A program made the position numbers and the translations under genes. This document shows positions 17,705 to 27,100 of a stretch of DNA of 64,000 nt, piece after piece. The stretch covers positions 7,355,501 to 7,419,500 of the forward strand of contig NZ_CP023692.1 in the NCBI RefSeq assembly GCF_008704935.1. The letters run 5' to 3'. The notes beneath the pieces were generated by a model. It ran no database searches and was not told the DNA's origin. It saw only the letters and a list, made by a program, of their open reading frames with translations. The stretch comes from Streptomyces vinaceus. Its GTDB lineage: Bacteria; Actinomycetota; Actinomycetes; Streptomycetales; Streptomycetaceae. Positions within the stretch are counted from its first letter, which is position 1; each line of letters opens with the position of its first letter.

Positions 17705-19213
17705 TCAGTCGAGCAGTTCGGCAGCCCGTTCGGCGATGGCGTAGACGGTCGCGTTGGTGTTGGCCGAGGGGATGGACGGCATCACCGAGGCATCGGCGAC
17801 CCGCAGCCCGGCGATCCCATGTACGCGAAGGTTGGCCGGGTCGACGACGGCATCGGCGTCGGTTCCCATGCGGCAGGTGCCGGTGAAGTGGAAGTAGGGG
17901 CCGGTGGCCTTGCGGATGAACCCATCCACGGATGCACCGCTCGTCCCGGGGCCCGGCACCGCTTCCTGCTTGCGCCAGTCGGCGAACGCATCCGCCTCGC
18001 CGATGCGGCGTGCCACTGCCAGGCCCTTGCGCATGACTTCCAGGTCACGGTCGTCGCTCAGGTAGCCGGGGTCGACGACGGGAGCGCCGGCGGGATCGGC
18101 GTCCGCCAGGCGCACGGTGCCGCTGCTGTGCGGAGCCATCGCGGAGAAGGCGATGGTGTAGCCGTTGGCCGGCGGCTGGCCCCACGCCGACGGGAGCGGT
18201 GCGGCGACGACGTAGACCTGAAGGTCCGGCCGGGCCGCGGTGGGGTCGCTGTACAGCAGGCCCATCATTTCGGCCGGCGGGTTGGCAGGAAGGAACGGTA
18301 CGGGCCGGCTGGCCTCGTACACCACACCCGCCATCGGATGGTCCTGCAGATGGGATCCCACTCCCGGCAGGTCGGCGACGACGCCGATGCCGTGTTCGCC
18401 GAGGTGTCGTGCCGGGCCGATCCCGGACAGCATCAAGAGGTGCGCGGAACCGATGGCCCCCGCGGTCGATATGACCTCGGCGCTCTCGACGGACAAGTGC
18501 TCGCCACCCACGGTGTACTCGACGCCGGTGCAGCGGCCCGCGGTGATGCGCAGCCGGTGCACGGTCGCGTCCGTGACGACGTCCAGGTTCGGCCGGTCGA
18601 GGAACGGACGGATGTAGGCGTCGGCCGCGCTCTGGCGGGCGCCGCCGGGCAGATTCATGTCACTCCACCCGAAGCCGGTTTCCAGCCCGCCGCCGATGTC
18701 GTCGGCGCGCGTGAACCCGGCTTGCACCGCGGCCTCGACGCCCGCAGTGGCCAGGGGATGGGGTTCCGGTACGGGGGCGACCACGACGGGCCCGTCCGTA
18801 CCGCGCACGGACGCATCGCGACTGCGAGTGCTCTCGCTGCGGCGGAAATAGGGCAGCAGATCGTCGAAACCCCAGCCCGGAGCGCCGAGTCCGGGCCATT
18901 CGTCGTAACCGGAGCGGTGCCCCCGCAGGTGGTAGAGGCCGTTGATGCTCGACGATCCGCCGAGCGCCTTGCCTCGCAGTACGTCAGCGGCCCTGCCCGT
19001 ACCGGCCTGCACGGTCGAGGCGCTCAGCCAGAGGGACGACGGGTCGAACCCCAGGAACCCCCAAGGAGATGCCATCGCCTCGGTCGCGTCCCGCGCTCCC
19101 GCCTCCAGCAACAGCACCCGCACGCCGGGGCGTTCCGAAAGGCGGGAGGCAATCACGCACCCCGCCGTCCCCGCTCCCACAACGACATAGTCATAAGGAC
19201 TCTGGCCCATCAT
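17705..19213 (-). CDS. GMC-family FAD oxidoreductase
   Basis: About 502 residues. The N-terminal FAD motif is YDYVVVGAGTAGCVIASRLS, the GMC signature is LRGKALGGSSSINGLYHLRG, and the C-terminal catalytic region has HFTGTCRMG (active-site His), with ASVMPSIPSANTNATVYAIA binding FAD. It is close to choline-dehydrogenase/alcohol-oxidase members, oxidising an unknown alcohol. GGAGAC precedes tandem ATGs at 19213 and 19210; a longer GTG start at 19228 is less likely. It probably heads the run of three minus-strand genes. Confidence 0.85.
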   Translation of the reverse strand: MMGQSPYDYVVVGAGTAGCVIASRLSERPGVRVLLLEAGARDATEAMASPWGFLGFDPSSLWLSASTVQAGTGRAADVLRGKALGGSSSINGLYHLRGHRSGYDEWPGLGAPGWGFDDLLPYFRRSESTRSRDASVRGTDGPVVVAPVPEPHPLATAGVEAAVQAGFTRADDIGGGLETGFGWSDMNLPGGARQSAADAYIRPFLDRPNLDVVTDATVHRLRITAGRCTGVEYTVGGEHLSVESAEVISTAGAIGSAHLLMLSGIGPARHLGEHGIGVVADLPGVGSHLQDHPMAGVVYEASRPVPFLPANPPAEMMGLLYSDPTAARPDLQVYVVAAPLPSAWGQPPANGYTIAFSAMAPHSSGTVRLADADPAGAPVVDPGYLSDDRDLEVMRKGLAVARRIGEADAFADWRKQEAVPGPGTSGASVDGFIRKATGPYFHFTGTCRMGTDADAVVDPANLRVHGIAGLRVADASVMPSIPSANTNATVYAIAERAAELLD

Positions 19214-19702
19214 GTCTCCGCTTCCCACGGCGGCACTGTCCGACCGCCGGGCTTCAGGAAGAGCTCCTCGACGATCAAAGAGCTGTTTGCTTGCAAGTGA
19301 TGAACGGGCCGAAAGGTTGGGATGGCTCCTCCCTTCAGGTCGGCCCTGCGCCTCGCTCGGCCACCGCCGAACTGGGCGCGCAGAAGGTGTGGAACCGGCT
19401 GATCCGCAGCGAGCGGGTTCCAGTGGAACAGGGCTGTCCGGAGGCAGGCCGCGCGCTCCTTGCCCTTGGTGCGTACCCGTCCAGGAACAGCCCGGATTTC
19501 CCTTCTGTAGTTGGATCTTAGGAATGCCGGCACGGCACGGACTTGGACCTCCGCGACGTCCGTTCGGAACCTCAGCGCCATACGAGGGGCGAGGCGGTCG
19601 GTGCCAGGTGGTGAGCGTCGGATGGATTGCACGTCATGGAGTGCGCACCTGGTGTGTTCCTCCACTGTCCGCACGGTTCAGGGATTGTGCAGACTGCCGG
19701 GC
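19214..19702. other. Divergent intergenic region
   Basis: About 490 nt between the GMC oxidase and the TauE-like gene. It includes the palindrome CTTGCAAG at 19290-19297. No gene is credible; the open frames have shadow-like composition. Confidence 0.4.
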
Positions 19703-20560
19703 ATGTCTGCTCTCCCCCTGCCGCCGGTGACGGGCGTGGCCGAAGCCCCGACGGACAAAGGCCTGGCCGCCGCTGCCCGGCTGAGGTCGGTTCCGCTGGC
19801 GTTCGGGGCCGGTGCGATGGTCGGCGTGCTCGGCGGCCTGATCGGCCTGGGCGGAGCGGAGTTCCGGCTGCCGCTGCTGATCGGCGTGTTCGGTTTCGCG
19901 GCCCTGTCCGCGGTGATCCTCAACAAGGCGTTGAGCCTGGTCGTCGTGGTCACCGCCCTGCCCGCCCGGCTCGCCGCGGTCTCCGTCGGTGACCTCGGCG
20001 GGCACTGGTCGATTGCGGTCAATCTGCTGGCCGGCAGCCTCCTCGGCGCCTGGGCAGGGGCTTGCTGGGCGGTACGGATGCGGTCCGCGACCCTCTACAA
20101 GGTCCTCGCCGTCCTGATGGTGGGCATGGCCGCCGCGCTGACCCTCGCCCACTCCACCACCGTCGGATCGCTCGACCTGCCGGGGCCGGTCCAGGTGGTG
20201 GCCGGCGTGGTCGCCGGGTTCGGGATCGGCGTGGTCGCCGCCATCATGGGCGTCGCGGGCGGGGAGCTCCTGATACCCACGATCGTGTTGCTGTTCGGGG
20301 CGGACATCAAGCTCGCCGGGAGCCTGTCGCTGCTCGTGTCCCTGCCCACGATGCTCGTCGCGTTCGCCCGCTACAGCCGCGCCGGAAGCTTCGCCGTCCT
20401 CGGCGCCAACCTGCGCTTCGCCGCCCTCATGGCCGCCGGCTCGATCACCGGCGCGCTCCTCGGCGGGATGCTCCTGGGCGTGATTGCGGACCTGGTCCTG
20501 ATCCCCGCCCTCGCGGTGGTTCTGCTGGTTTCGGCGGTGAAGGTCGCCCGACACGACTGA
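19703..20560 (+). CDS. TauE/SafE-family membrane permease
   Basis: A 285-residue protein with about eight membrane helices in two repeats, each led by a Gly-rich motif (VGVLGGLIGLGGAEFRLPLL and VVAAIMGVAGGELLIPTIVL). These repeats define the sulfite-exporter TauE/SafE family, which moves small anions such as sulfite, sulfonates or sulfoacetate. ATG 19703 is chosen because the hydrophobic part starts about 30 residues later and upstream sequence is not protein-like. The substrate cannot be told from sequence. Confidence 0.8.
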   Translation: MSALPLPPVTGVAEAPTDKGLAAAARLRSVPLAFGAGAMVGVLGGLIGLGGAEFRLPLLIGVFGFAALSAVILNKALSLVVVVTALPARLAAVSVGDLGGHWSIAVNLLAGSLLGAWAGACWAVRMRSATLYKVLAVLMVGMAAALTLAHSTTVGSLDLPGPVQVVAGVVAGFGIGVVAAIMGVAGGELLIPTIVLLFGADIKLAGSLSLLVSLPTMLVAFARYSRAGSFAVLGANLRFAALMAAGSITGALLGGMLLGVIADLVLIPALAVVLLVSAVKVARHD

Positions 20561-20699
20561 CCGCGTTTCCTGCGGCGGTGGGGCCGGTCACGTGCGTGAC
20601 TGCGCGCCGGGGGAGTTCCGGGGGAGTGGGGCTTCGTGCGCTCGCCGAGATGCGGGGCGGGCGAGACATGGATCCCCTGTCAAGTGCGTGAGGGCGCTG

Positions 20700-20860
20700 C
20701 TAGAACCAGGCTGCCACCGAGGCGGCGACGGGGTCGGCGTCCGGCTCGCGCAGGGCGTAGAGCGTCTTCGCGCCGACCCATAGGAGGGTCTTGCCGTAGA
20801 GGAGGTCGAGGTGCCGGGCGACCGGCGAACTCGTTGTGCGCGGTCGCTGGAGTCGATGGT
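20700..20860 (-). pseudogene. Coding-like fragment, unidentified
   Basis: One minus-strand frame reads ARHLDLLYGKTLLWVGAKTL, then YALREPDADPVAASVAAWF and a TAG at 20700. It has good coding character but no usable start, and it is surrounded by broken frames. It looks like the C-terminal remnant of a lost gene. I do not recognise the family. Confidence 0.3.
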
Positions 20861-21119
20861 CACGAGCTGCGGCTCGGCCGGTGCGCGGAGAACGTATCCA
20901 GTGGGTTCCAGCGGGCGGGGTCGATCTCCAGAGGACCGGCCGCGTCGAGGTGCGGTGCCGGTGGAGCGACTGCCAGGGGGATCCCAGACATCGAGGTTGC
21001 CCGGAAGTGCAACAGCAGGACCTGCCTCACACCAGATGCCCGGGTGTAGGACCCTGCCGCGGGGATCTGCGACGTCGACCCGACCAAGGCATGGCGATCG
21101 GTCTACCTAGGATCGACGC

Positions 21120-21302
21120 TACGCCACAGCCGAGGAAGCCGGCGCGGTCGACCCGCACGCCCTCTGCGGGCGACTCGCCGTGCTCTTCGAGGGCGCCAAC
21201 GCGCTGGCGGCCTCCCGCAACGACGTGCAGGTGTTCGCGGATGCCCGGCAGGCGGCGCAGGCGCTGCTGGGTATTGCCTTGGGTGCCGCGCCCGGCGGGT
21301 GA
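21120..21302 (+). pseudogene. C-terminal remnant of a TetR-family regulator
   Basis: A 60-codon frame reads YATAEEAGAVDPHALCGRL, then a VLFEGANALAASR segment and FADARQAAQALLG before a TGA. This matches the last helices of TetR-type regulators. The DNA-binding N-terminus is absent and an in-frame TAG lies just upstream (21108). Family assignment is by pattern only. Confidence 0.45.
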
Positions 21303-21441
21303 GGCCTGTACGACGTCGACGACGGCAAGCGGGCGGACCAGCGCACCGACGCCGCAGGCACGGTGCTCGACGGGACCCCCGCCGGGTCGCCGGAGCCCTC
21401 AGCTGCGCCTCACCCAGCCCCGTACCGCCCGCGGGTCCCGA

Positions 21442-22407
21442 CTATGCGACGGATTCCCGGCCTTCGATGATGGGGGTCAGGCCGTCGAGGAGCGCCTTGA
21501 GGCCGAATTCGAAGAGCCCGTCGAGACGCAGGTCGTAGCCGTTCTCGAAGGATCCGACGACCTTGGCGAAGGTCGGGAAGCGGCCGGATTCCACCAGCCC
21601 TCGGAGCGTGGGGGCGTGGCTGTCCATCCACTGGTCTTCCGACTGGCCCGTGACGGCTTCGGCGTGCGCCTCCATTTCGAGGTGCACCGCCAGGCCCTGC
21701 ACATGGCTGTAGAGCAGTACGTGGATGTCGAACAGTGTCGTGGGGTCGAGACCGTGGCCGTCGAGGGCACCCAGCACCCACTCGCCGTGGACCATGAGGT
21801 TGGGCACGAGCAACGGGCGTGTGAGGGAGCTGAGCTGGGCCAGCCACGGGTGTTTGCGGTACAGGCCCCACAGGGTCCGGGCGCCCAACTCGATGCGGGT
21901 ACGCCAATCCCCGGCGGCGTCCGAGCGGTAGGGCGACTCCTCGCCGAACGCGGCGTCGGCCATGTGCAGGACGAGGTCCTCCTTGCTCGGGACGTACCGG
22001 TAGGTCGACATCGGGGCGACGCCCAGCCGCGCCGCGACGCCGCGCATCGAGAGCGCGGCGAGCCCTTCGGCGTCGGCGATGTCGATCGCGGTACGGACGA
22101 TGCGGTCGAGGCCCAGCTCCTGCTCGGGGTCCGGAGCGGGTGATGGGCGTCTGCGGGCCGGGGTGGCGGGTGCGGTTCCGGCGACGACCGTGCCGATGCG
22201 GGGCCGGGCCTCGACAAGTCCCTCCAGGCGCAGGGTGGTCAGGGCCTTGGTGGCGGTGGCGAGGGCGACGCCCCAGTCCGCTGCGATCTGCCGGGTCGAG
22301 GGGACCCGGTCCCCGGGGACGAGTTCCCCGTCCGCGATGCTCCGCCGGATCGCGGCGACGATGCGCAGATAGGGCGGGTCGCCCACTGTGCCTGTGGCCT
22401 TCGTCAC
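21442..22407 (-). CDS. Regulator with both GntR and TetR DNA-binding domains
   Basis: A 321-residue protein. Residues about 10-78 form a complete GntR winged helix (VPSTRQIAADWGVALATATK, LRLEGLVEARPRIGTVV). After a Pro-rich linker, residues about 100-150 form a TetR-type HTH (MRGVAARLGVAPMSTYRYVP), and the rest is a TetR ligand-binding domain. Two HTH modules in one chain is a recurrent but little-studied design in actinobacteria. GTG 22407 has AGGAAGG upstream. It is divergent from a flavin monooxygenase, its likely target. Confidence 0.85.
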   Translation of the reverse strand: MTKATGTVGDPPYLRIVAAIRRSIADGELVPGDRVPSTRQIAADWGVALATATKALTTLRLEGLVEARPRIGTVVAGTAPATPARRRPSPAPDPEQELGLDRIVRTAIDIADAEGLAALSMRGVAARLGVAPMSTYRYVPSKEDLVLHMADAAFGEESPYRSDAAGDWRTRIELGARTLWGLYRKHPWLAQLSSLTRPLLVPNLMVHGEWVLGALDGHGLDPTTLFDIHVLLYSHVQGLAVHLEMEAHAEAVTGQSEDQWMDSHAPTLRGLVESGRFPTFAKVVGSFENGYDLRLDGLFEFGLKALLDGLTPIIEGRESVA

Positions 22408-22427
22408 GTCCTGCCGCCTTCCTGTCG

Positions 22428-22486
22428 TGTACTAGTACAGAGGGTAGCAGCGGCGATGGTCGGGCAGAGGGGTACTGACCTAGTAC
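22428..22486. promoter_or_regulatory. Operator palindromes between regulator and monooxygenase
   Basis: TGTACTAGTACA (22428-22439) is a perfect 12-bp palindrome. A second site has GTACT (22472-22476) and AGTAC (22482-22486) separated by 5 bp. Further GTAC elements lie at about 22530-22555. They are probably binding sites of the divergent GntR-TetR protein. Confidence 0.6.
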
Positions 22487-22573
22487 AGGTTCCGTATTTG
22501 GCCAGTTGAGGCGGCTGAGTATACGGCGTACGTTCAGAGCGCGTACACCGTACAAGCGTCAAGGGAGCTTCCC

Positions 22574-23683
22574 ATGCAGACCGTACTCATCTCCGGCGGC
22601 GGCATCGCCGGGCCCGTTCTCGCCTACTGGCTGCGCCACCACGGCTTCGCGCCCACCGTCGTCGAACGGGCTCCGGGCCGGCGACCGGGTGGTCAGGCCG
22701 TGGACATCCGCGGCGTGGCGCTCGAAGTCGTGGAGCGGATGGGCCTGCTGGAGCGGGCGCGCAGCATGCGGACGCGGATGCGGGGCATGTCGATCCTCGA
22801 CCCCGACGGCCACGAGGTCGACCGTTCCACCGAGGCGACCTTCAGCAGTGGCCGGCTCGACAGCGAGGACATCGAGGTGCTGCGCGAGGACTTGGTCCGG
22901 TTGGTGTACGACCACACGTCCGCAGGCATCGAGTACCTCTTCGGCGACAGCATCACCGCGCTCGACGAGGACGAGAGCGGTGTGCGCGTTGACTTCGCGC
23001 ACGGACCGTCCCGCACCTTCGACCTCGTGGTCGGGGCCGACGGCCTCCACTCCACGGTCCGGCGCCTGGCCTTCGGTCCGGAGGAGCGGTTCGCCCACCA
23101 CCTGGGCAGCTACCTGTCGGTCTTCAGCGCGGACAACTTCCTCGGCCTGGACGACTGGCAGATGTGGCTGCGGGACGGCGAGACGGGCTTCGGCATCATG
23201 CCCGTACGCGACAACACCGAACTCAGGGTCGCCTTCGGCTTCGCGTCCGCCCCCCTTGACCGCGACCACCGTGACGTCGCCACACTGCGTCAGCTCGTCG
23301 TGGACAGGCTCGCGTCGATGCGGTGGGAAGGCCCCCGCCTGGCCGAGGCTGCGCGCAAGGCGCCCGACTTCTACTGCGACGCCATGGCCCAGATCCGGAT
23401 GGACCAGTGGTCGCGGGGCCGGGTGACCCTGCTCGGGGACGCCGGCTACTGTCCTTCGCCCCTTTCGGGGCAGGGCACCAGCCTGGCGCTCGTGGGCGCC
23501 CACGTGCTGGCGGACTGCCTCGCCCGGTCAGGCGGCGACCACCGCACCGCGTATGCCCGCTACGAGCAGCGGATGCGCCCCTTCGTCGCCGCCAACCAGG
23601 CCCTGGCCACCGAGAACCCCGGCGGACCCGCCGCGGAGGAATCCGTCGCGCATGCCAAGAACGCGCTCTCCCTGGACAGCTGA
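22574..23683 (+). CDS. FAD-dependent aromatic-type monooxygenase
   Basis: A 369-residue class A flavoprotein monooxygenase (PHBH/TetX-like). The N-terminal FAD motif is VLISGGGIAGPVLAYWLRHH, the central DG motif is DLVVGADGLHSTVRR, and the C-terminal GD motif is RVTLLGDAGYCPSPLSGQG. It uses NADPH and O2 to hydroxylate or inactivate a small substrate. TetX-like antibiotic modification is one possibility. AAGGGAG precedes ATG 22574. The GTAC operators and divergent regulator suggest substrate-induced expression. Confidence 0.85.
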   Translation: MQTVLISGGGIAGPVLAYWLRHHGFAPTVVERAPGRRPGGQAVDIRGVALEVVERMGLLERARSMRTRMRGMSILDPDGHEVDRSTEATFSSGRLDSEDIEVLREDLVRLVYDHTSAGIEYLFGDSITALDEDESGVRVDFAHGPSRTFDLVVGADGLHSTVRRLAFGPEERFAHHLGSYLSVFSADNFLGLDDWQMWLRDGETGFGIMPVRDNTELRVAFGFASAPLDRDHRDVATLRQLVVDRLASMRWEGPRLAEAARKAPDFYCDAMAQIRMDQWSRGRVTLLGDAGYCPSPLSGQGTSLALVGAHVLADCLARSGGDHRTAYARYEQRMRPFVAANQALATENPGGPAAEESVAHAKNALSLDS

Positions 23684-23921
23684 GCTCCCGACCCGAACCG
23701 GAGGTCACCGCAGGCGGCGGCGGCCCGCCGTGGCGGCTGCCCGGACCGCGCCCGCGTGGTGAACCGCGCCACGCGCAGGCCCGGCACTGGGGCGGCGGGC
23801 CCCCGCGCGCGCATACGCCCCACGCGCCCCTCTTTCACCACCGCACGCCGTGTCACGTTGCGTTGCCTACGCCTACTTTGAGCAATGAAAGCTGGTGGGA
23901 GCGGGCGAAAGGTGACGGGCG

Positions 23922-24221
23922 ATGCGAGTGACACGGCGTGCGGGGAAGGTTTTGGGGGCGTGTGCGGCGGCCGCGGTCCTGGCGCTGGCAGCTCCCGGTA
24001 CGGCTCAGGCGGCTCAGGGGGTGCTGTTCATCGATCGCGCGCCGCACCAGGACCCGAGCGGCTGCTTCCCGCTGGGTGACTTCGCCCCGTCAGAAGTGGC
24101 CAACCATACGGACGGTGTGGCCTGGGTATGGTCCGGCCCGAACTGTGACGGCCGGGTGACACAGGCGATCCTCCCCGGCCGGATCGCGATCGGGCACGGC
24201 ATGAGCCTGTTCATCGAGTGA
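23922..24221 (+). CDS. Small secreted Cys-containing protein
   Basis: A 99-residue protein with a Sec signal peptide (VLGACAAAAVLALAAPGTAQ, cut near AQA-AQG). The mature part of about 68 residues has two Cys (SGCFPL and GPNCDG) likely to pair. GAAAGGTGA precedes ATG 23922. The pattern resembles small secreted beta-fold proteins of Streptomyces; the protein at 61640 has a comparable signal and Cys spacing. Role unknown. Confidence 0.7.
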   Translation: MRVTRRAGKVLGACAAAAVLALAAPGTAQAAQGVLFIDRAPHQDPSGCFPLGDFAPSEVANHTDGVAWVWSGPNCDGRVTQAILPGRIAIGHGMSLFIE

Positions 24222-24257
24222 GTGGCCAGCCGGCCGTTCGTGGAGGGGGGGGCGGGC

Positions 24258-24828
24258 TCAGGCGGGGAGGAAGAACCCGGTGACGTCGGTGAGGGGGTTG
24301 CCGCGGCGGACCGCGCTGCTGCCGATGCCGGTCATGAAGGCCTGGCCGTCGGGGCCGACCTGAGCCCAGCGGGCCAGTGAGTGGTCGTGGTGGTCGTGGA
24401 CACCTTCGATGCGGAAGCGGTGTCCGGGGAACGCCGCGGCGAAGCCGTTCATGTAGGCGTCGAGTGCAGCCGGACCGGCGACCCCGGTTCCCCAGGTCCC
24501 GGTGGGTGACGTCATGGGCGACGGGCCGCACCGAGTGCGGGCCCGTCCCACCGCGGGGTCGGCCCAGGCCCTGGTAGAGGGTCAGAGGCTGGATGACCGA
24601 GGCCTCGATGCCGATCTCGCCACCGGGTGCGTCCCGGTCGCCGCCTCGAGGTCCCAGACCAGGCTGGTCCGCAGTGTGTGCGTGACCGCGACGGCGTAGC
24701 GGACGAGGGCGGGCGTCCGGACGAGGGTCTGGCGCCCGCCCTCCTCGGTGATGTTTCGTTCCGCGGCCGGGTGGCCGCGCGTGGCGCGTCAGCAGCGACG
24801 TCAGTGGGTTGAACCGCGCCCACGACAT
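24258..24828 (-). pseudogene. Decayed NTF2/SnoaL-like gene region
   Basis: The 3' part (24258 to about 24490) encodes a good NTF2-like end (GPAALDAYMNGFAAAFPGHR, DVTGFF). The upstream homologous part (VIQPLTLYQG, VAHDVTHRDLG) is in another frame. One extra base in the run near 24490 (CTGGGGAACC) would explain the shift. Farther upstream, a third frame reads RTPALVRYAVAVTHT, also coding-like. No frame has an intact start. A sequencing indel cannot be excluded for the first shift. Confidence 0.55.
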
Positions 24829-24833
24829 AGATA

Positions 24834-24887
24834 TTGACTAGCGATTGTGACTATCTTGACAGTGATTCGCCGTCAAATCTAGAGTTC
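24834..24887 (+). promoter_or_regulatory. Cluster promoter 1, repeated TGACT/TTGACA motif
   Basis: Heptamers TTGACTA (24834), TTGTGAC (24845) and TTGACAG (24856) are spaced exactly 11 bp, the layout of SARP-type operators. The last one doubles as a -35 box, followed after 18 bp by TAGAGT (24880) as a possible -10. ATCTTGACAGTGATTCG here is nearly identical to the promoter before the ATP-grasp gene. Confidence 0.7.
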
Positions 24888-24939
24888 GGTCAGGGCTCCC
24901 TGTGGGCCCGTGTCCACAGGGTTGCCGATAGGGGTAAAT

Positions 24940-25890
24940 GTGTCTTCCGAATACGGACATTTGATTTGGCGCAACGGCACCTTCATGCCGTGGGAAGAGG
25001 CGACGGTCCACATCAGTTCCGTCGGACACGCCTCGGTCTCCGCCGCGTTCGAGGGCGTGCACTCCTACTGGAGCGCCGAGCGGGGCGTCCTGCACGGCTT
25101 CCGGCTCCGCGACCACATGCAGCGGCTGCTGGACTCGCTCCGGCTGAGCTGGCTGGAGCCCGAGTTCGACGCGGACGCGCTCGTCGCCGCCACCGTCGAA
25201 CTGCTCGCCTCGTGGAAGGCCAGCGGCAAGGACCTCTACGTGCGCCCGTGGGGCTTCGCCGCCGGGACGCACAAGGAGCAGATGGTGCCGCGCGGCACTC
25301 CGGCCGAGATAGCCATCGAGACCTGGGAGTTCGAGAGCAAGCTCGGCCAGGGGCGTACCTGCACGCTGGCCGTCAGCTCCTGGCCCCGCTTCAACCCGGG
25401 TGCCTCTCCGGCGTCGATGAAGGTGTTCTCGAACTACCACAACGGCCGGCTGGGCAATGTCGACGCCCGGGCCCGCGGCGCCGACTGGCCCGTCTTCCTC
25501 AACGGCGCCGGGAACGTCACGGAGTCGTCCGGCTCGTGCATCGCCCTGGTCAAGGGCGGCCGGATCATCACCCCGGACCTGGCCAGCGGAGTCCTGGACA
25601 GCATCACGCGCAAGACCCTGTTCCAGCTGGCCGAGGAGGAACTCGGCCTGACCGTCGAGGCCCGGCCGGTGGAGCGCACGGAGCTGTACCTCGCCGACGA
25701 GATCTTCCTGATGGGCACCGCGGCGGAGGTGCTGCCGGCCGTGGAGGTCGACGGGTTCCGCCTCGGTGACGGCAAGACGGCGGGGGAGGTCACCCGGGCG
25801 CTGGAGGCGTGCTACCACGACACGGTCCGCGCCGTCACCGCCAAGCACGACGAGTGGCTCACTCCCGTTCCGGCGGCTCCGGCACGCTGA
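24940..25890 (+). CDS. Class IV PLP aminotransferase, branched-chain type
   Basis: A 316-residue fold-type IV aminotransferase. GTG 24940 follows GGGG by five bases. Family marks are DLYVRPWGF, the PLP lysine in SMKVFSNYHNGRLGN (about Lys161), TESSGSCIALVKGG and LMGTAAEVLPAVEVDG. It transfers amino groups between a keto acid and glutamate. In this context it probably makes or removes an amino group on a precursor of the cluster product. Its 3' end overlaps the convergent LigA-like gene by 32 bp. It has its own cluster-type promoter. Confidence 0.85.
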   Translation: MSSEYGHLIWRNGTFMPWEEATVHISSVGHASVSAAFEGVHSYWSAERGVLHGFRLRDHMQRLLDSLRLSWLEPEFDADALVAATVELLASWKASGKDLYVRPWGFAAGTHKEQMVPRGTPAEIAIETWEFESKLGQGRTCTLAVSSWPRFNPGASPASMKVFSNYHNGRLGNVDARARGADWPVFLNGAGNVTESSGSCIALVKGGRIITPDLASGVLDSITRKTLFQLAEEELGLTVEARPVERTELYLADEIFLMGTAAEVLPAVEVDGFRLGDGKTAGEVTRALEACYHDTVRAVTAKHDEWLTPVPAAPAR

Positions 25891-26155
25891 AGCGCGGCTC
25901 GGCCGCCCGGATGCGGGCGGCGTAGAGCGCGGGGTCGAGGCCCAGTACGCGGAAGGCCGCCAGCCGTACGAGCAGCACCGGGTGGGCCCCGCGGCGGTAC
26001 AGGGCGGCGACGTCGCCCCGGAGCAGCTCGTCCCGCTCGTCGGCGGTCAGCGGGCGGTCCGCGAGCTCCCGTCGCGGGTCCGCCCGCAGCCGTTCCAGGG
26101 TTCCCGGCTCGTGCGCGATGTCGTAGCAGAGGCGGTCGATCGCGTGGACGCTCAT
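25859..26155 (-). CDS. LigA-type small subunit of an extradiol dioxygenase
   Basis: A 98-residue all-helical protein (HAIDRLCYDIAHEPGTLERL, LTADERDELLRGDVAALYRR) matching the alpha/LigA domain of protocatechuate 4,5-dioxygenase. LigA caps the active site of LigB. ATG 26155 follows GGAAGGA. It is the distal gene of a minus-strand operon with the LigB-like and LigC-like genes and overlaps the end of the aminotransferase gene. Confidence 0.8.
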   Translation of the reverse strand: MSVHAIDRLCYDIAHEPGTLERLRADPRRELADRPLTADERDELLRGDVAALYRRGAHPVLLVRLAAFRVLGLDPALYAARIRAAEPRFSVPEPPERE

Positions 26156-26275
26156 CAGGGGGTCCTTCCGTCGTTCGTGGTGTGTCCTGTGCGGCTCCGG
26201 CACGCGTCGATCGCGTGCCGGAGCCGTTCGCCTCGCCCGCACCGTGCGGGCGAGGCGCGGCCGGCCCGCGGAGGT

Positions 26276-27100
26276 TCAGGCCGGTCCCCACGCCGCGAAG
26301 GCGTGTCCCTCGCCGTGCCGGTGGTCCATGTGGGCGACGGACAGGTCCGCGGCCATCTCGGCGGCGGCGATCCACGGCAGTACCTCGCCGGCGACCGTGC
26401 CGGCCTCCTCGATGCGCCGCTCCGTCGTCTGCGCCACCAGCCCGTCCAGGTCCCCGCGGTGCAGCCGGTCGGCGACCGTCCGGGCCCAGCCGGGCCGCGG
26501 TACGCCGTACAACTGGTCGGGCAGCATCCGGGGCCCGCCGACCTCCAGGGAGAAGCTGCCGCTGGCGACCACCGCGATGCGGCGGCCCGGCAGGCCCTCC
26601 AGGGCGCCCCGCAGCACCCGGCCGAGCCTTCGGCAGCGTTCGGCCGAAGGGCGGGGCGCCACCATGCCGTTGAGGTACACCGGGACGACGGGCAGCCCGC
26701 GCCTGTTGAGGAAGTGCAGCGGCACCACGACGGAGTGGTCGACCGAGTGGCCGCGCAGGGCCACCGGGTCGAAGTCCTGGCCCACCAGGCCCCGGTGCAG
26801 GGTCGCGCCGACGCCCGCGTCGAGCGCGTACGCGGTGGGGGGGACGCCCGGGACCTCGTCGCTCGGACCCAGCGCGCCGTCCCCGGTGGCAATGGCGAAC
26901 GTCGGCCACATGTCCGGGGTGAACGTGTTGATGTGGTCGCAGGTCAGGACGATGAGGACGTCCGCGTCCGCCCGTTCGACCACCTCGTCGACCGCCGCGT
27001 AGCGCTGTGCCACGTCCGCCCCGGCGGCCGTGTCGGTGCGGGCCAGGGCGGGGAAGCCGGGGGTGTGAGGGACCCCGGCGACCGCGACGATCTCAGCCAC
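26276..27100 (-). CDS. LigB-type class III extradiol dioxygenase catalytic subunit
   Basis: A 274-residue subunit. Expected Fe(II) ligands are visible: His12 (GVPHTPGF), His56 (LTCDHINTF) and a Glu in EVLPWIAA, matching LigB His12, His61 and Glu242. GHSVDHSVVVPLHF holds the conserved middle His. The family motif around the catalytic His195 (SHQ) reads SGSFSLEVGGPR here, so that His appears to be Leu. Ring cleavage of a catechol is expected for the family, but the chemistry may be changed. The start GTG overlaps the upstream gene by 8 nt. Confidence 0.8.
   Translation of the reverse strand: MAEIVAVAGVPHTPGFPALARTDTAAGADVAQRYAAVDEVVERADADVLIVLTCDHINTFTPDMWPTFAIATGDGALGPSDEVPGVPPTAYALDAGVGATLHRGLVGQDFDPVALRGHSVDHSVVVPLHFLNRRGLPVVPVYLNGMVAPRPSAERCRRLGRVLRGALEGLPGRRIAVVASGSFSLEVGGPRMLPDQLYGVPRPGWARTVADRLHRGDLDGLVAQTTERRIEEAGTVAGEVLPWIAAAEMAADLSVAHMDHRHGEGHAFAAWGPA

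Larger units (their letters stand above)
20561..21441. other. Gene-poor, decayed stretch
   Basis: About 880 nt without an intact gene. Two coding-like fragments on opposite strands (20700-20860 and 21120-21302) suggest eroded genes. Confidence 0.45.

Noticed and set aside
19210..19674. A 154-codon minus-strand frame upstream of the GMC oxidase
   Set aside because: No ribosome site, no recognisable motif, and it runs into the start of the real gene.
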